Source: Phaeospirillum tilakii (GTDB lineage: Bacteria; Pseudomonadota; Alphaproteobacteria; Rhodospirillales; Magnetospirillaceae). Taken from it: a stretch of 64,000 nt of DNA. The notes beneath the pieces are model-generated. The model did no database searches and had not been told where the DNA came from. It saw nothing but the letters and a program-made list of their open reading frames with translations. Each line of letters starts with the position of its first letter. Within the stretch, counting starts at the first letter, position 1. Where the stretch lies: assembly GCF_042683125.1 (NCBI RefSeq), contig NZ_JBHUIY010000010.1, positions 1 through 64,000 of the forward strand. The letters are read 5' to 3'. The position numbers and the translations under genes were made by a program. Below, piece by piece: positions 25,197-34,799 of the stretch.

Positions 25197-25502
25197 ATGG
25201 CGGAGCCTCTCTTCAGTCGTTACGATTCTGCCGATTACCTCAAAACCGAGGCCGATATCATTGCCTATCTTGATGCGGTAATGGCCGAAGGCGGCGACGA
25301 TCCGGCCCTTCTCGCTCATGCCCTCGGAGTCGTCGCTCGCGCCCGCAACGTCAGCAAGCTGGCCCGCGACACCGGAATGAGCCGTGAGGGCCTGTATAAG
25401 GCCCTCTCCGGGGAGGGCAACCCCAGTTTTGCGACGATAGCAAAAGTTGCGAAAGCGCTTGGTTTGCGAATTAACTTTAGGCCCGATCAACCAGTCGCGT
25501 GA
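25197..25502 (+). CDS. HigA2-like addiction-module antidote protein (orphan antitoxin)
   Basis: The 101-residue protein belongs to the putative addiction-module antidote family (TIGR02684-type). An N-terminal FSRYDSADYLKTEADIIAYL toxin-contact region is followed by an XRE-like HTH, ARNVSKLARDTGMSREGLYKALS, and NPSFATIAKVAKALGLRI. ATG 25197 is preceded by AAGGAG at 8 nt. Intact and in frame, it probably still binds its operator, while its toxin gene is truncated. It may now serve as an anti-addiction or regulatory protein, which is inference. Confidence 0.88.
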   Translation: MAEPLFSRYDSADYLKTEADIIAYLDAVMAEGGDDPALLAHALGVVARARNVSKLARDTGMSREGLYKALSGEGNPSFATIAKVAKALGLRINFRPDQPVA

Positions 25503-25780
25503 TAAAGAATTAGATTCCGCCTTGCGTAAGTAAAATGCAGACAAGTACCCATAATAGCCGGTCCACATGTTTGCGTCTGTTTCTGATGGAGCCCATCATC
25601 ATCTTGTCGCATTAATAAAGATTGTTGTTTAATTTTTATGTATTACGTTTTTTTTGCAAAAACAATATGAATTTTAGTGCGACATTGTTTAGTTTGCTGT
25701 TGCTCTGTTGTCATTTGGTGGCTTTTGCAAAAGTATCTGATCTTCATCTTATTTAAATAGCCAGTACGGTGAAATTTGTC
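25503..25780. other. AT-rich intergenic region, nothing recognised
   Basis: This is very AT-rich sequence between two convergent accessory genes. Several T-runs occur (for example near 25625-25665). I see no ORF, tRNA or clear hairpin. Confidence 0.5.
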
Positions 25781-26893
25781 TCACCGCGATATGGTATTTT
25801 CGCGTGTCGTGCGTGCAATCTCAGCTAGTCGTCGGATAAGGTCGTGTCGCCCGATCAGTTCCAAGCGTGATGGCATCCAGGGCTTTAGAAGTGGATCAGT
25901 GCGCAATTTTGGGGCGAAATCAGAGGTGGTTGTTAGAAATGCTTTACTGGCACCATCCGATTCTAAAACACCGATTAGAGCCCGCACATGATCAGCTTTA
26001 ACCAAATTGGGTGGTTTATAAGCCTTGACCTGATCAATAACCCGGATCTGACCAATCCCTTTTTTCACGGCGATTACGTCTCGCCCGTAATCTCCGCTGC
26101 GAGGTGTAAGTATAACTTCATCATAACCAGAATTTTTGTAAGCACCAGCGATGATTTCTTCCCATTTGTCCGGAGGAATCTCCCAAGCGGCATTCTGGTT
26201 GCGTTGTAGGAGTTCAATGATCTCAAACCAAGGCAACGAGACAGCAGCTACTATTCGACCTGCATCGACGTCTTTCTCTGGCTTTACTACAGTTTGTAGA
26301 ATGGCGCCCACATCAAGTAAATTTATGTCGTGTGTTTTTCTAATATCATTCTCTATTAGCTGAAAAAGATTGCGCGGTATTCTTTTGGCGCCGTTGGCTC
26401 CGGTGATGAATGATGAATTTTTTTGCCGATTTATAGCGGCAATCAGCAGAAGCTCTGCCCGGTGGCGACCGCAACCCTCGACGAGTTCGACCGCTTTGGG
26501 ACCAATTTTAATTGCATCGGCAAAAAGTTCTGAATATAGATCGATTCCGCTAAAATTTGATGTGTGTTGCATTTCATATTGCTTGTCTATTTCAGAAATA
26601 ATATCTGATAAAAAATCAGTCAATGATTTTGGGAAAATACTAAATCCTACAAGCCGAAGTGATTCTAGCAGGGATTCGGAGAATTTAAAGACACCGTCTT
26701 CGTTCTCTAATATTGCGTCTATTCTGTGGTGTATGTGGCTGCCTTCGACTAGATGGATCTGGGATGCAAGTCGTTCTAGTATTTCTGCGGCGCGAATGTT
26801 TCTATTATCATTGGGAAATTCGACGGCCTTCAATTGACGCCAACTGGCGGTGCTAGTTATTTCAATTCCAACAGTTTCATCTAAATCGATCAT
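25781..26893 (-). CDS. Solitary Mrr-like restriction endonuclease (type IV candidate)
   Basis: The 370-residue protein has an Mrr-type PD-(D/E)xK domain at about residues 235-345. Visible motifs are KWEEIIAGAYKNSGYDEV, the acidic SGDYGRDVIAV, the D-x-K-like IDQVKAYKPPNLVKADHVRAL and SKAFLTTTSDFAPKLR, which match the Mrr_cat pattern (GY...D-G-G-x-D...Q-x-K...TTS-x-F). Mrr enzymes cut modified or foreign DNA. The N-terminal 230 residues, helical and not recognised, probably form the recognition part. Low GC and AT-rich codons mark it as acquired. There is no methyltransferase or partner gene beside it. Confidence 0.8.
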   Translation of the reverse strand: MIDLDETVGIEITSTASWRQLKAVEFPNDNRNIRAAEILERLASQIHLVEGSHIHHRIDAILENEDGVFKFSESLLESLRLVGFSIFPKSLTDFLSDIISEIDKQYEMQHTSNFSGIDLYSELFADAIKIGPKAVELVEGCGRHRAELLLIAAINRQKNSSFITGANGAKRIPRNLFQLIENDIRKTHDINLLDVGAILQTVVKPEKDVDAGRIVAAVSLPWFEIIELLQRNQNAAWEIPPDKWEEIIAGAYKNSGYDEVILTPRSGDYGRDVIAVKKGIGQIRVIDQVKAYKPPNLVKADHVRALIGVLESDGASKAFLTTTSDFAPKLRTDPLLKPWMPSRLELIGRHDLIRRLAEIARTTRENTISR

Positions 26894-27430
26894 ATTTAGC
26901 GTGCTTTCTTTTGGTGGCTGTGCATCATCTCAAAAATACGATTTTTAAGTTTTAATTTGTGTTGCCAGTGCTCTCGCATTGAAGATAAACATATAGAATA
27001 GCTTATTTAAGCTACAGGCAGTTGGCTTGGCGTGCGAGTTTTTATTCGGTTGTGTTTTTTATATTTGGGGGTGGCCGGCCCGCTCCCGGCCCAATCCAGA
27101 TTTCTTTTCTCTGGCTCAGGATAACCCTTTCTGCCGCCATCCCGCCAGCCCCATCCCGATTCGCGAGCGCCCAAGCTGACCTGCGCTGGCCACACCCGAC
27201 AAACCGAAGCAGGTCCAGGAGCCGCTGGCTCCTGGCGGGGGTGGGCGGAGCCCACGGATGGGGGTCCTTCCTGACATTCCGTACATGATCTATAAATCTA
27301 GTAGCAAACTCTGATTAAGCCGTGCTTTAATCCCCTCCGGTTCGCGAGGGCCCGTGCCGTCCGCCTATGCCGCCCTATCCGGCGGCGGGGGCGGGGCAGG
27401 GGGCCGCCCAACGCCAGAGGAATGAACGTG
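26894..27430. other. Intergenic region: AT-rich part, repeat A4, CBS upstream region
   Basis: The left 130 bp are AT-rich and should contain the promoter of the Mrr-like gene. Repeat A4 occupies 27166-27256. The remaining 170 bp precede the CBS-like gene and contain TGATCTATAAATC near 27285, a possible -10 region. I found no riboswitch I could name. Confidence 0.5.
27166..27256 (-). repeat. Intergenic repeat A4
   Basis: Family A in minus orientation: AGCGCCCAAGCTGAC, CCCGACAAACCGAAGCAGG, hairpin CAGGAGCC-GCT-GGCTCCTG and hairpin GTGGGC-GGA-GCCCAC. It marks the right border of the accessory stretch 24.5-27.2 kb. Compared with A2, the outer stem has one compensatory pair (C-G to T-A). Confidence 0.82.
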
Positions 27431-28804
27431 ATGACTGAGACTTCCCGCCCGGCCGTGCTTGGCCTGATCGGCAACACGCCCCTGATCGAGATCACCCGGC
27501 TCGACACCGGCCCGTGCCGGTTGTTCCTCAAGCTTGAGTCCCAGAATCCGGGCGGCTCGATCAAGGACCGGGTTGGGCTGGCGATGATCGAGGCGGCGGA
27601 GCGGGACGGGCGGCTGTCGCCTGGGGCGACGATCGTCGAGGCCACCGCCGGCAACACCGGGCTGGGGCTGGCTTTGGTGGCGCGGGCCAAGGGCTACCGG
27701 CTGGTGCTGGTGGTGCCCGACAAGATGGCCGCCGAAAAAGTGTTGCAGTTGAAGGCCCTGGGTGCGGTGGTTCACGTCACCCGGTCGGATGTCGGCAAGG
27801 GGCATCCCGATTATTACCAGGATTACGCGGCGCGGCTGGCGGCGGGGATTCCGGGGGCCTATTTCGTCGATCAGTTCAACAACCCGGCCAATCCGGCGGC
27901 GCACGAGCATTCGACCGGGCCGGAGATCTGGGCCCAGACCGCGCATGCGGTCGATGCGATCGTCTGCGGCGTCGGCTCGGGCGGGACGCTGACCGGGCTG
28001 ACCCGGTTCTTCCGCCGGGCCAGTCCCTCGACCCAGTTCGTGCTGGCGGATCCGCAGGGGTCGATTCTGGCCGATTACATCCGCACCGGCGAGATCGGCG
28101 CGGCCGGCTCGTGGGCGGTGGAGGGGATCGGCGAGGATTTCATTCCGCCGATCGCCGATCTGTCCGGGGTGGCGGCGGCCTATGCCATTCCCGATGCCGA
28201 GAGCTTCGCCGCCGCGCGCGAGCTGCTGCGGGCCGAGGGGATTCACGGCGGCTCCTCGACCGGGACGCTGCTAGCGGCGGCGCTGCGCTATTGCCGCGAG
28301 CAGACCGAGCCGAAGCGGGTGGTCAGTCTGGTCTGCGACACCGGCACCCGCTATCTGTCGAAGGTCTACAACGACAGCTGGATGGTCGATCAGGGGCTGC
28401 TGCCGCGTCCGAGCTTCGGCGACCTGCGCGACCTGATCAGCCGCCGTTTCGAGGAGGGGTCGGTGGTCAGCGCCGGGCCGGAGGATCCGTTGCAGACGGT
28501 GTTCGTGCGGATGCGCGGCGCCGAGGTGTCGCAGGTTCCGGTGATCGAGGGCGGCCGCATCGTCGGGCTGATCGACGAAACCGACCTGCTGGCGCGGGTG
28601 CGGGCCAATCCGGCCAGCTTCCGCGACCCGGCCGGCTCGGCGATGAGCACCGCGCTGGAGATCCTGCCGCCCGACGCCGGGCTCGACGCCTTGCAGGGGG
28701 TGCTTGACCGGGGGCTGGTGGCGATCATCGCCGAGGGCGAGACCTTCCACGGCCTGGTCACCCGTTTCGACCTGCTCAACCACCTGCGCAAGAAGGCCGC
28801 CTGA
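27431..28804 (+). CDS. Cystathionine beta-synthase-like enzyme with CBS-domain tail
   Basis: The 457-residue PLP enzyme of the cysteine synthase/CBS fold condenses serine or O-acetylserine with homocysteine or sulfide. Visible are the PLP-lysine segment NPGGSIKDRVGLAM, TAGNTGLGLALVA, the phosphate loop CGVGSGGTLTGL and GGSSTGT. Residues from about 335 form a pair of CBS domains (SQVPVIEGGRIVGLIDETDLL, LVAIIAEGETFHGLVTRFDLL), which bind adenosyl ligands. It has no haem domain. ATG 27431 has AGAGGA at 9 nt; an ATG 3 codons earlier is too close to it. The gamma-lyase gene follows after 4 nt. Confidence 0.9.
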   Translation: MTETSRPAVLGLIGNTPLIEITRLDTGPCRLFLKLESQNPGGSIKDRVGLAMIEAAERDGRLSPGATIVEATAGNTGLGLALVARAKGYRLVLVVPDKMAAEKVLQLKALGAVVHVTRSDVGKGHPDYYQDYAARLAAGIPGAYFVDQFNNPANPAAHEHSTGPEIWAQTAHAVDAIVCGVGSGGTLTGLTRFFRRASPSTQFVLADPQGSILADYIRTGEIGAAGSWAVEGIGEDFIPPIADLSGVAAAYAIPDAESFAAARELLRAEGIHGGSSTGTLLAAALRYCREQTEPKRVVSLVCDTGTRYLSKVYNDSWMVDQGLLPRPSFGDLRDLISRRFEEGSVVSAGPEDPLQTVFVRMRGAEVSQVPVIEGGRIVGLIDETDLLARVRANPASFRDPAGSAMSTALEILPPDAGLDALQGVLDRGLVAIIAEGETFHGLVTRFDLLNHLRKKAA

Positions 28805-28808
28805 CGCG

Positions 28809-29981
<1,173 letters not shown>

Positions 29982-29987
29982 GGAAAA

Positions 29988-30154
29988 CGCGGGCTCTGCC
30001 CGCACCCGCCAGGAGCCAGCGGCTCCTGGACCTGCTTCGGTTTGTCGTGTGCGGCCGACGCCAGAGCCCAAGCTGAAGGCTGCTTGGGCTCCCGACCATT
30101 GATGCAGGTCCAGGAGCCGCTGGCTCCTGGCGGGTGCGGGCGGAGCCCGCGTTT
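29988..30154. repeat. Intergenic repeat A5: two copies head to head
   Basis: Left copy in plus orientation: GCGGGC-TCT-GCCCGC, CACCCGCC, CAGGAGCC-AGC-GGCTCCTG and ACCTGCTTCGGTTTGTCG. Right copy in minus orientation: AAGCTGAAGG, CCCGACCATTGATGCAGGTC, CAGGAGCC-GCT-GGCTCCTG and GCGGGC-GGA-GCCCGC. Each outer hairpin is followed on its outward strand by GTTTTCC, so the pair can terminate both convergent neighbours. Confidence 0.85.
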
Positions 30155-30156
30155 TC

Positions 30157-31725
30157 CTACAACTTTTTCAAGGCGTCCCGCAGGGCTTCGACCGGTTCAT
30201 CCCATTGGCCGGGGGTGGTCTGGCGGAACAGGCGCAGGGTGGGGTACCACGGGGTGGTCTCGCCGTCGCGGCCCCAGCGCCAATCGCCGTCGTCGCGCAG
30301 CAGCACCCAGGCCGGGCGGCCGAGGGCTCCGGCGAGGTGGGCGACGGCGGTATCGACGGTGATCACCAGATCGAGCTGGTTGACCAGCACGGCGGTGGCG
30401 GCGAAATCGTCGAGGCCGGCGGTGGCGTCGGCGATGCGGCCGCGCCAGGGGGCGGCGTCGCGGTCGGCGGCGCGCGGGCCCATTTGCAGGCTGAGCCAGG
30501 CGATGTCGGGCAGTTCGAACAGCGGGGCGAGGTGTTCGAGGGTCAGGCTGCGGGCGGCATCCTTGAGGTAGGCGCCGGCGCCGGCCCACACCAAGCCGAC
30601 CTTGAGCCGGGCGGCGGGCAGGGCGGGCGGCGGGGCGGGCGGGGCGGTGAGGTAGGGGCCGGGCCACAGCGCCTCGGCCGCAGCGATGCCGAGCCGCTGC
30701 GGCAGGCTGGCCAGCGCCAGTTCGGCGCCGAACGGCGGCAACGGCTCCTCCAGCCCGCGTGCCTCGGCGATGCCGGGGGCGGTGGCGAGCAGCCGGCGCA
30801 ACGGCGGGGCGATCAGCAGCACCGGGCAATGGCCGCGTTCGATCAGCGCGGCGGCGAAGCGGACGAACTGGATCGCGTCGCCATAGCCCTGGTCATGCCA
30901 CAGCGCCACCAGGGTGCCGATCGGCTCGTCGCCGCGCCACGAGGGCAGGTCGGCCAGCTGCGGCGGGCGCTTGTGGCGCGATTTGCGCCGCTCGTAGAGG
31001 GCGAAGCCCTCGGCCCAACGCTGGTGCGACAGCAGCAGGCAGGACAGGTCGAACGCGGCGAGGTCGAAGGCCGGGTCGGTGGCCATCGCCCGGCGGAAGC
31101 TGCGCTCGGCCTCGTCGTCCTTATGCTCGGCCTTCAGCGCCTGCCCAAGGTTGGTCCAGCCCAGCACGTCGCCGGGATAACGGGTGACCAGGGCGCGGTA
31201 ACGCGCGGTCGCCGCCGGGAAATCGCCCGACAGGTAATGGAGGTTGCCGATCTGGAGCAGCGCCTCGGCCTCGGATTCGGGCGACAGTTCAAGCAGGGTC
31301 TCGAACGCCTCGATCGCGCCGGCGGTGTCGCCCAGTTCCTTCAGCGTCATCGCCAGATTGTGGCGGGCGGCGGTGAGATCGGGGCGCAGGCGCAGGGCGC
31401 GCCGCCACGCCTCGGCTGCCTCGGCCAGCCGCCCGGCCCGGCGCAGCGCCGAGCCGTGGTTGTAGGCGATGTCGGCGCGGTGCGGCACCATCCCGGCCAG
31501 ATCGCCGAACAAGGCGAGGGCGACGTCGTGCTGGCCCTGGGCGCTGCGGATGCAGGCCATCAGGATCAGCGCCTCCAGGCAGTCGGGCTGTTGCAGCCAG
31601 GGGCGGCACAGCGCCTCGGCCTCGTCGAGCCGGCCGGCATCGAGCGCGGCGACGATCGCCCGCCGTTCCTCCGCGCCGATCGCGCCCCCCTCACCGGTGG
31701 TCGGCGGTCCGCCTTCGCTCGCCAT
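30157..31725 (-). CDS. TPR protein with C-terminal glycosyltransferase-9-like domain
   Basis: The 522-residue cytosolic protein has about five TPR units at residues 15-230 (for example DIAYNHGSALRRAGRLAEAAEAWRRAL). A C-terminal domain with LVALWHDQGYGDAIQFVRFA, VGLVWAGAGAYLKDAARSL and DLVITVDTAVAHLAGALGRPAWVLL follows. The last motif is that of heptosyltransferase/GT9-like domains found in many alphaproteobacterial TPR proteins. They may glycosylate proteins or surface sugars, but catalysis is unproven. ATG 31725 is the only sensible start. Confidence 0.82.
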   Translation of the reverse strand: MASEGGPPTTGEGGAIGAEERRAIVAALDAGRLDEAEALCRPWLQQPDCLEALILMACIRSAQGQHDVALALFGDLAGMVPHRADIAYNHGSALRRAGRLAEAAEAWRRALRLRPDLTAARHNLAMTLKELGDTAGAIEAFETLLELSPESEAEALLQIGNLHYLSGDFPAATARYRALVTRYPGDVLGWTNLGQALKAEHKDDEAERSFRRAMATDPAFDLAAFDLSCLLLSHQRWAEGFALYERRKSRHKRPPQLADLPSWRGDEPIGTLVALWHDQGYGDAIQFVRFAAALIERGHCPVLLIAPPLRRLLATAPGIAEARGLEEPLPPFGAELALASLPQRLGIAAAEALWPGPYLTAPPAPPPALPAARLKVGLVWAGAGAYLKDAARSLTLEHLAPLFELPDIAWLSLQMGPRAADRDAAPWRGRIADATAGLDDFAATAVLVNQLDLVITVDTAVAHLAGALGRPAWVLLRDDGDWRWGRDGETTPWYPTLRLFRQTTPGQWDEPVEALRDALKKL

Positions 31726-31826
31726 TCTGGCCGTCTCCCGTGCTTTACATCCTGTGGGCGAAGTTTAAACCGGACGCGGCGTCAGGGCCAGCGGACAGCG
31801 TGGCCGGCGTCTGGGGGCCTCCGTGG

Positions 31827-31849
31827 ATGCGTGGATCACGTCCACGCAT
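31827..31849. other. Perfect 9-bp inverted repeat
   Basis: ATGCGTGGA-TCACG-TCCACGCAT lies in the 177-bp gap between the rhodanese stop and the TPR start. No T-run is present. It could be a short structural intergenic element; it is different from families A and B. Confidence 0.45.
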
Positions 31850-31902
31850 GACGGAAGGGACGAGGACCGTCCCGCCTCGATTCTCGGTGACGGGCCAAAA
31901 AC

Positions 31903-32277
31903 TCACCCCTGTCGGGTGGGGAAGCCGGCCCGTTTCCACGCCAGCAGGCCGCCGCGCATCCGCACGATCTCGCTTGGCCAGCCGGCGGCGACCAGCCGCG
32001 CCGCCGCCGGGCCGCAGCGCACCCCGCGTTGGCAATGCAGCACCAGATGGCCATTTGCCGGCGGGGTCGGCACCCGGGCCGGGTCGAACGAAGACAGCGG
32101 CAGGCTGAGCGCGCCCGCGATCGCCTCGGCGCGGTGCTCGTCGGGCTCGCGCACGTCGATGAGGGTGACGGCGCCGTCGCGCCACCAGCCGTGGATTTCG
32201 GCCGGGTCGGCCTGCCGCACCGGGGCGCGGGCTCCGGCGGCGAGGCCGCGAAAGGCGGCGATCAGGCGGGCCAGCAT
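31903..32277 (-). CDS. Rhodanese-like sulfurtransferase
   Basis: The single rhodanese domain of 124 residues has TLIDVREPDEHRAEAIAGA (the typical D-V-R-E-x-x-E loop) and the active-site loop LHCQRGVRCG, with the persulfide-forming Cys at about residue 79. These proteins transfer sulfane sulfur or act as signalling modules. ATG 32277 gives the natural start MLARLIAAFRGL. It lies 11 nt downstream of the small zinc-ribbon membrane gene, so the two may be co-transcribed. Confidence 0.88.
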   Translation of the reverse strand: MLARLIAAFRGLAAGARAPVRQADPAEIHGWWRDGAVTLIDVREPDEHRAEAIAGALSLPLSSFDPARVPTPPANGHLVLHCQRGVRCGPAAARLVAAGWPSEIVRMRGGLLAWKRAGFPTRQG

Positions 32278-32288
32278 CGGCGGGATCC

Positions 32289-32531
32289 TCAATAGGGGCA
32301 GTCGGGCCGGCCGCAGGGCTTGCGGTGGCCGGACGGCTGCCACACCCGGCAGACCGGGCATTCGACCATCGCCTCGACCGGGGCGGCATCGGCGGTGCTG
32401 GTCCGGTCGCGGGCGGCGGGGCGGTCGGGCTCGCGCCCGAGGCCCAGCCGCGCGGCCAGATCCCGCGCGCGGCGGGCGGCCAGCCAGATCAGCGCCACGA
32501 ACAGGGCGAACAGGACCAGGAAACGCATCAT
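32289..32531 (-). CDS. Small single-span membrane protein with C-terminal zinc ribbon
   Basis: The 80-residue protein has a hydrophobic N-terminus, MMRFLVLFALFVALIWLAAR, acting as a signal anchor. A linker is followed by a C-terminal Cys cluster, CPVCRVWQPSGHRKPCGRPDC. The cluster resembles a zinc ribbon facing the cytosol. I do not know a function. ATG 32531 is followed by a second ATG; AAGGGATTC precedes it. It precedes the rhodanese gene. Confidence 0.75.
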   Translation of the reverse strand: MMRFLVLFALFVALIWLAARRARDLAARLGLGREPDRPAARDRTSTADAAPVEAMVECPVCRVWQPSGHRKPCGRPDCPY

Positions 32532-32562
32532 GAATCCCTTATCCTCCTCGCCGCCGGAGCGG

Positions 32563-34596
32563 TCAAGTCCGCCCGGCCTCCGCATTTTCCCCGATGGCGG
32601 TGGCCGGGGCGGCCTGCTCGGCCCGGTCGATCCCGGCCAGGAAGCGGTTGACCTCGTCGGCCAGGGCGGTGGCGCGGGCGATCAGGTCGTCGGCGGTCTC
32701 CCGCATCCGCGCCACCCCGGCGCCGGTGCGCTCGGCCGCCTGACCGACCCGGCCGATGCTGGCGGTGACGTCCTGGGCCCCGCGCGAGGCCTCGCCGACA
32801 TTGTGGGCGATCTCGTCGGTGGCGGCGGTCTGCTGCTGGACCGCGGCGGCGATGGTGGTGGCGGTGTGGTCGATCTCGCCGATGGTGGCGGCGATCCCGC
32901 CGATCGCCGCCACCGCCTCGCGGGTGGCGGTCTGCACCGTGGCGACCTGTCCGCCGATCTCGCCGGTGGCGCGCGCGGTCTGGCTGGCCAGTTCCTTGAC
33001 CTCGTGCGCCACCACGGCGAAGCCCTTGCCGGCCTCGCCGGCCCGCGCCGCCTCGATGGTGGCGTTGAGCGCCAGCAGGTTGGTTTGCGACGCGATGTCG
33101 TCGATCAGGGTGACGACGTCGCCGATCCGGGCGGCGGCCTCGCTCAGGCCGCCGACGATGTCGGTGATCCGCCCGGCATCGCCGACCGCCTCCCGCGCCA
33201 CCGTCGAGGAGCGCAGGATCGAGCGGGCGATGTCATGGCCGGACGCCACCAATTGCCCGGTCGCCGCCGCCACCGACTGGACGTTGGCGGCGGCCTGATC
33301 GGCGGCGGCGGCGACCCGGGCGGATTCGCCCCGGGTTTCCTCGGCGACGCCGCCGATCGTCTCCGCCACCTCGCGCAGGCGCAGGGCGGACTCGCGCACC
33401 GCCCCGGTGATCGCGCCGACCTCGGCGCGGAAGCTGTGGGTCAGCTGCTCGACCGCCTGCTGGCGCCGGCCGGTCCGGGCTTCCTCGGCCGCCTGCCGCG
33501 CCGCCAGCGCCGCCTTTTCGATCGCGTTGTGCTGGAACACCGCGACGGCGCGGGCCATTTCGCCGATTTCGTCGCCGCGCGCCCGGTCGGGCAGCGGCTG
33601 GGTGGTGTCGCCCTCGGCCAGCGCCCGCATCGCCCCGGTCAGCCGGGTCAGGGCGCGGACGATGCCGCCGGCCAGCAGCAAAGCGGCGATCAGCCCGAGC
33701 AGCAGCACGCCGCCGGCCACCGCCAGGGCGCGGGCGCGGGCGGCGTGGTACTGGGCCTGATAGGCGGCGGCGTCCATCACGATCTCGACCACCGCCGCCG
33801 GCTGGCCGCGATAATCGGCCACCGGGGCCAGCAGCGCCGCCACCGGGCGGCCGTCGCTCTCGCCCCGCCGCAGCAGGGTCGCGCCGGCCAGGGCGCGGCG
33901 GCGGTCGGCCTCGGCGAAGAACGGGCGGGCGGCGGTGTGGGCCACCGTGACCATCTCGGCCGGGGCGGCCGTGCCGGCGCGCGGGGCGGGGGCGTGCAGG
34001 GCGATTTCGGTGCCGAAGCGGCGCTTGAAGGATTCGGCGAAGGCCTGGCCGAAATTCATCCCGACCTCGACCGTGCCGAGCGGGCGCTCGCCCTGGCGCA
34101 TCGGCAGCACGGCGCGGATGCCGAGTCCCGACACCCCGCTTTCCAGCCCGACCACCGGGGTCTGGCGCCGGTTGGCATCGACCACGGTCTGGCGAAAGGC
34201 GCTGAGATCGTCGCCGAACTTTTCCGGCAGGTGCAGCCGCAGGAACGAGGTGGCCGGCGGCAGGTGGAACTGGATCTGGTCCACTGCCTGGCTGGCCTTC
34301 AGCGCGGTGAAGGAGGGCAGCAGCAGGGCGGTCAGGCGGTCGCGGTCGCCGGCGGCGAAGGCGGCCTGGGCGTCGGGCATCGCGGCGATCAGCCGGGCCA
34401 GGGTCTCGCCGCTGGCGGTGCCGGTCTCCACCGCCGCCTCGAACGCGGCGCGGAAGCCCTGCAACTGGCGGTCCTCGGCCTGGGCGATGGTGTCGGCGAT
34501 GTCGCCCAGCATCAGCGGCACCACCAGCCCGGTGGCCAGGGTCAGCATCGCCACCAGACTGAGCACCAGCCGGGTTCGCAGATTGAGCTGGGGCAT
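32563..34596 (-). CDS. Methyl-accepting chemotaxis protein with dCache_3-like sensor
   Basis: The 677-residue transmembrane chemoreceptor has TM1 at residues about 9-30 (LVLSLVAMLTLATGLVVPLML). A periplasmic ligand domain (about 32-275) contains IQFHLPPATSFLRLHLPEKFGDD and SGVSGLGIRAVLPM, which fit double-Cache type 3. TM2 is near 285-310, followed by a HAMP domain and a helical signalling domain with QTNLLALNATIEAARAGEAGKGFAVVAHEVKEL. The ligand is unknown. It is a single gene with about 200 bp upstream, which probably holds a promoter. Confidence 0.92.
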   Translation of the reverse strand: MPQLNLRTRLVLSLVAMLTLATGLVVPLMLGDIADTIAQAEDRQLQGFRAAFEAAVETGTASGETLARLIAAMPDAQAAFAAGDRDRLTALLLPSFTALKASQAVDQIQFHLPPATSFLRLHLPEKFGDDLSAFRQTVVDANRRQTPVVGLESGVSGLGIRAVLPMRQGERPLGTVEVGMNFGQAFAESFKRRFGTEIALHAPAPRAGTAAPAEMVTVAHTAARPFFAEADRRRALAGATLLRRGESDGRPVAALLAPVADYRGQPAAVVEIVMDAAAYQAQYHAARARALAVAGGVLLLGLIAALLLAGGIVRALTRLTGAMRALAEGDTTQPLPDRARGDEIGEMARAVAVFQHNAIEKAALAARQAAEEARTGRRQQAVEQLTHSFRAEVGAITGAVRESALRLREVAETIGGVAEETRGESARVAAAADQAAANVQSVAAATGQLVASGHDIARSILRSSTVAREAVGDAGRITDIVGGLSEAAARIGDVVTLIDDIASQTNLLALNATIEAARAGEAGKGFAVVAHEVKELASQTARATGEIGGQVATVQTATREAVAAIGGIAATIGEIDHTATTIAAAVQQQTAATDEIAHNVGEASRGAQDVTASIGRVGQAAERTGAGVARMRETADDLIARATALADEVNRFLAGIDRAEQAAPATAIGENAEAGRT

Positions 34597-34799
34597 CCGT
34601 TTTCTCCGCCGGCTGGCCGTTGGTCATGGGCTCTGCCGGGCGGGGCAGGGGGCTTGACCGGTCCGGCGGAGGCGGACCATATCCGACGGTTCTGTCTTAA
34701 GCCAAGGTCGCACAGCCAAAGTAATATGCAACCGGGGTATTCGGCAGCGTCGGGTTGACAACTACCGCAGATATCAGGTGCGGACCCGAGACGGGGGGC

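Noticed and set aside
27257..27430. SAM-type riboswitch ahead of the transsulfuration genes
   Set aside because: No conserved core of SAM-I, SAM-II or SAH switches was recognisable.
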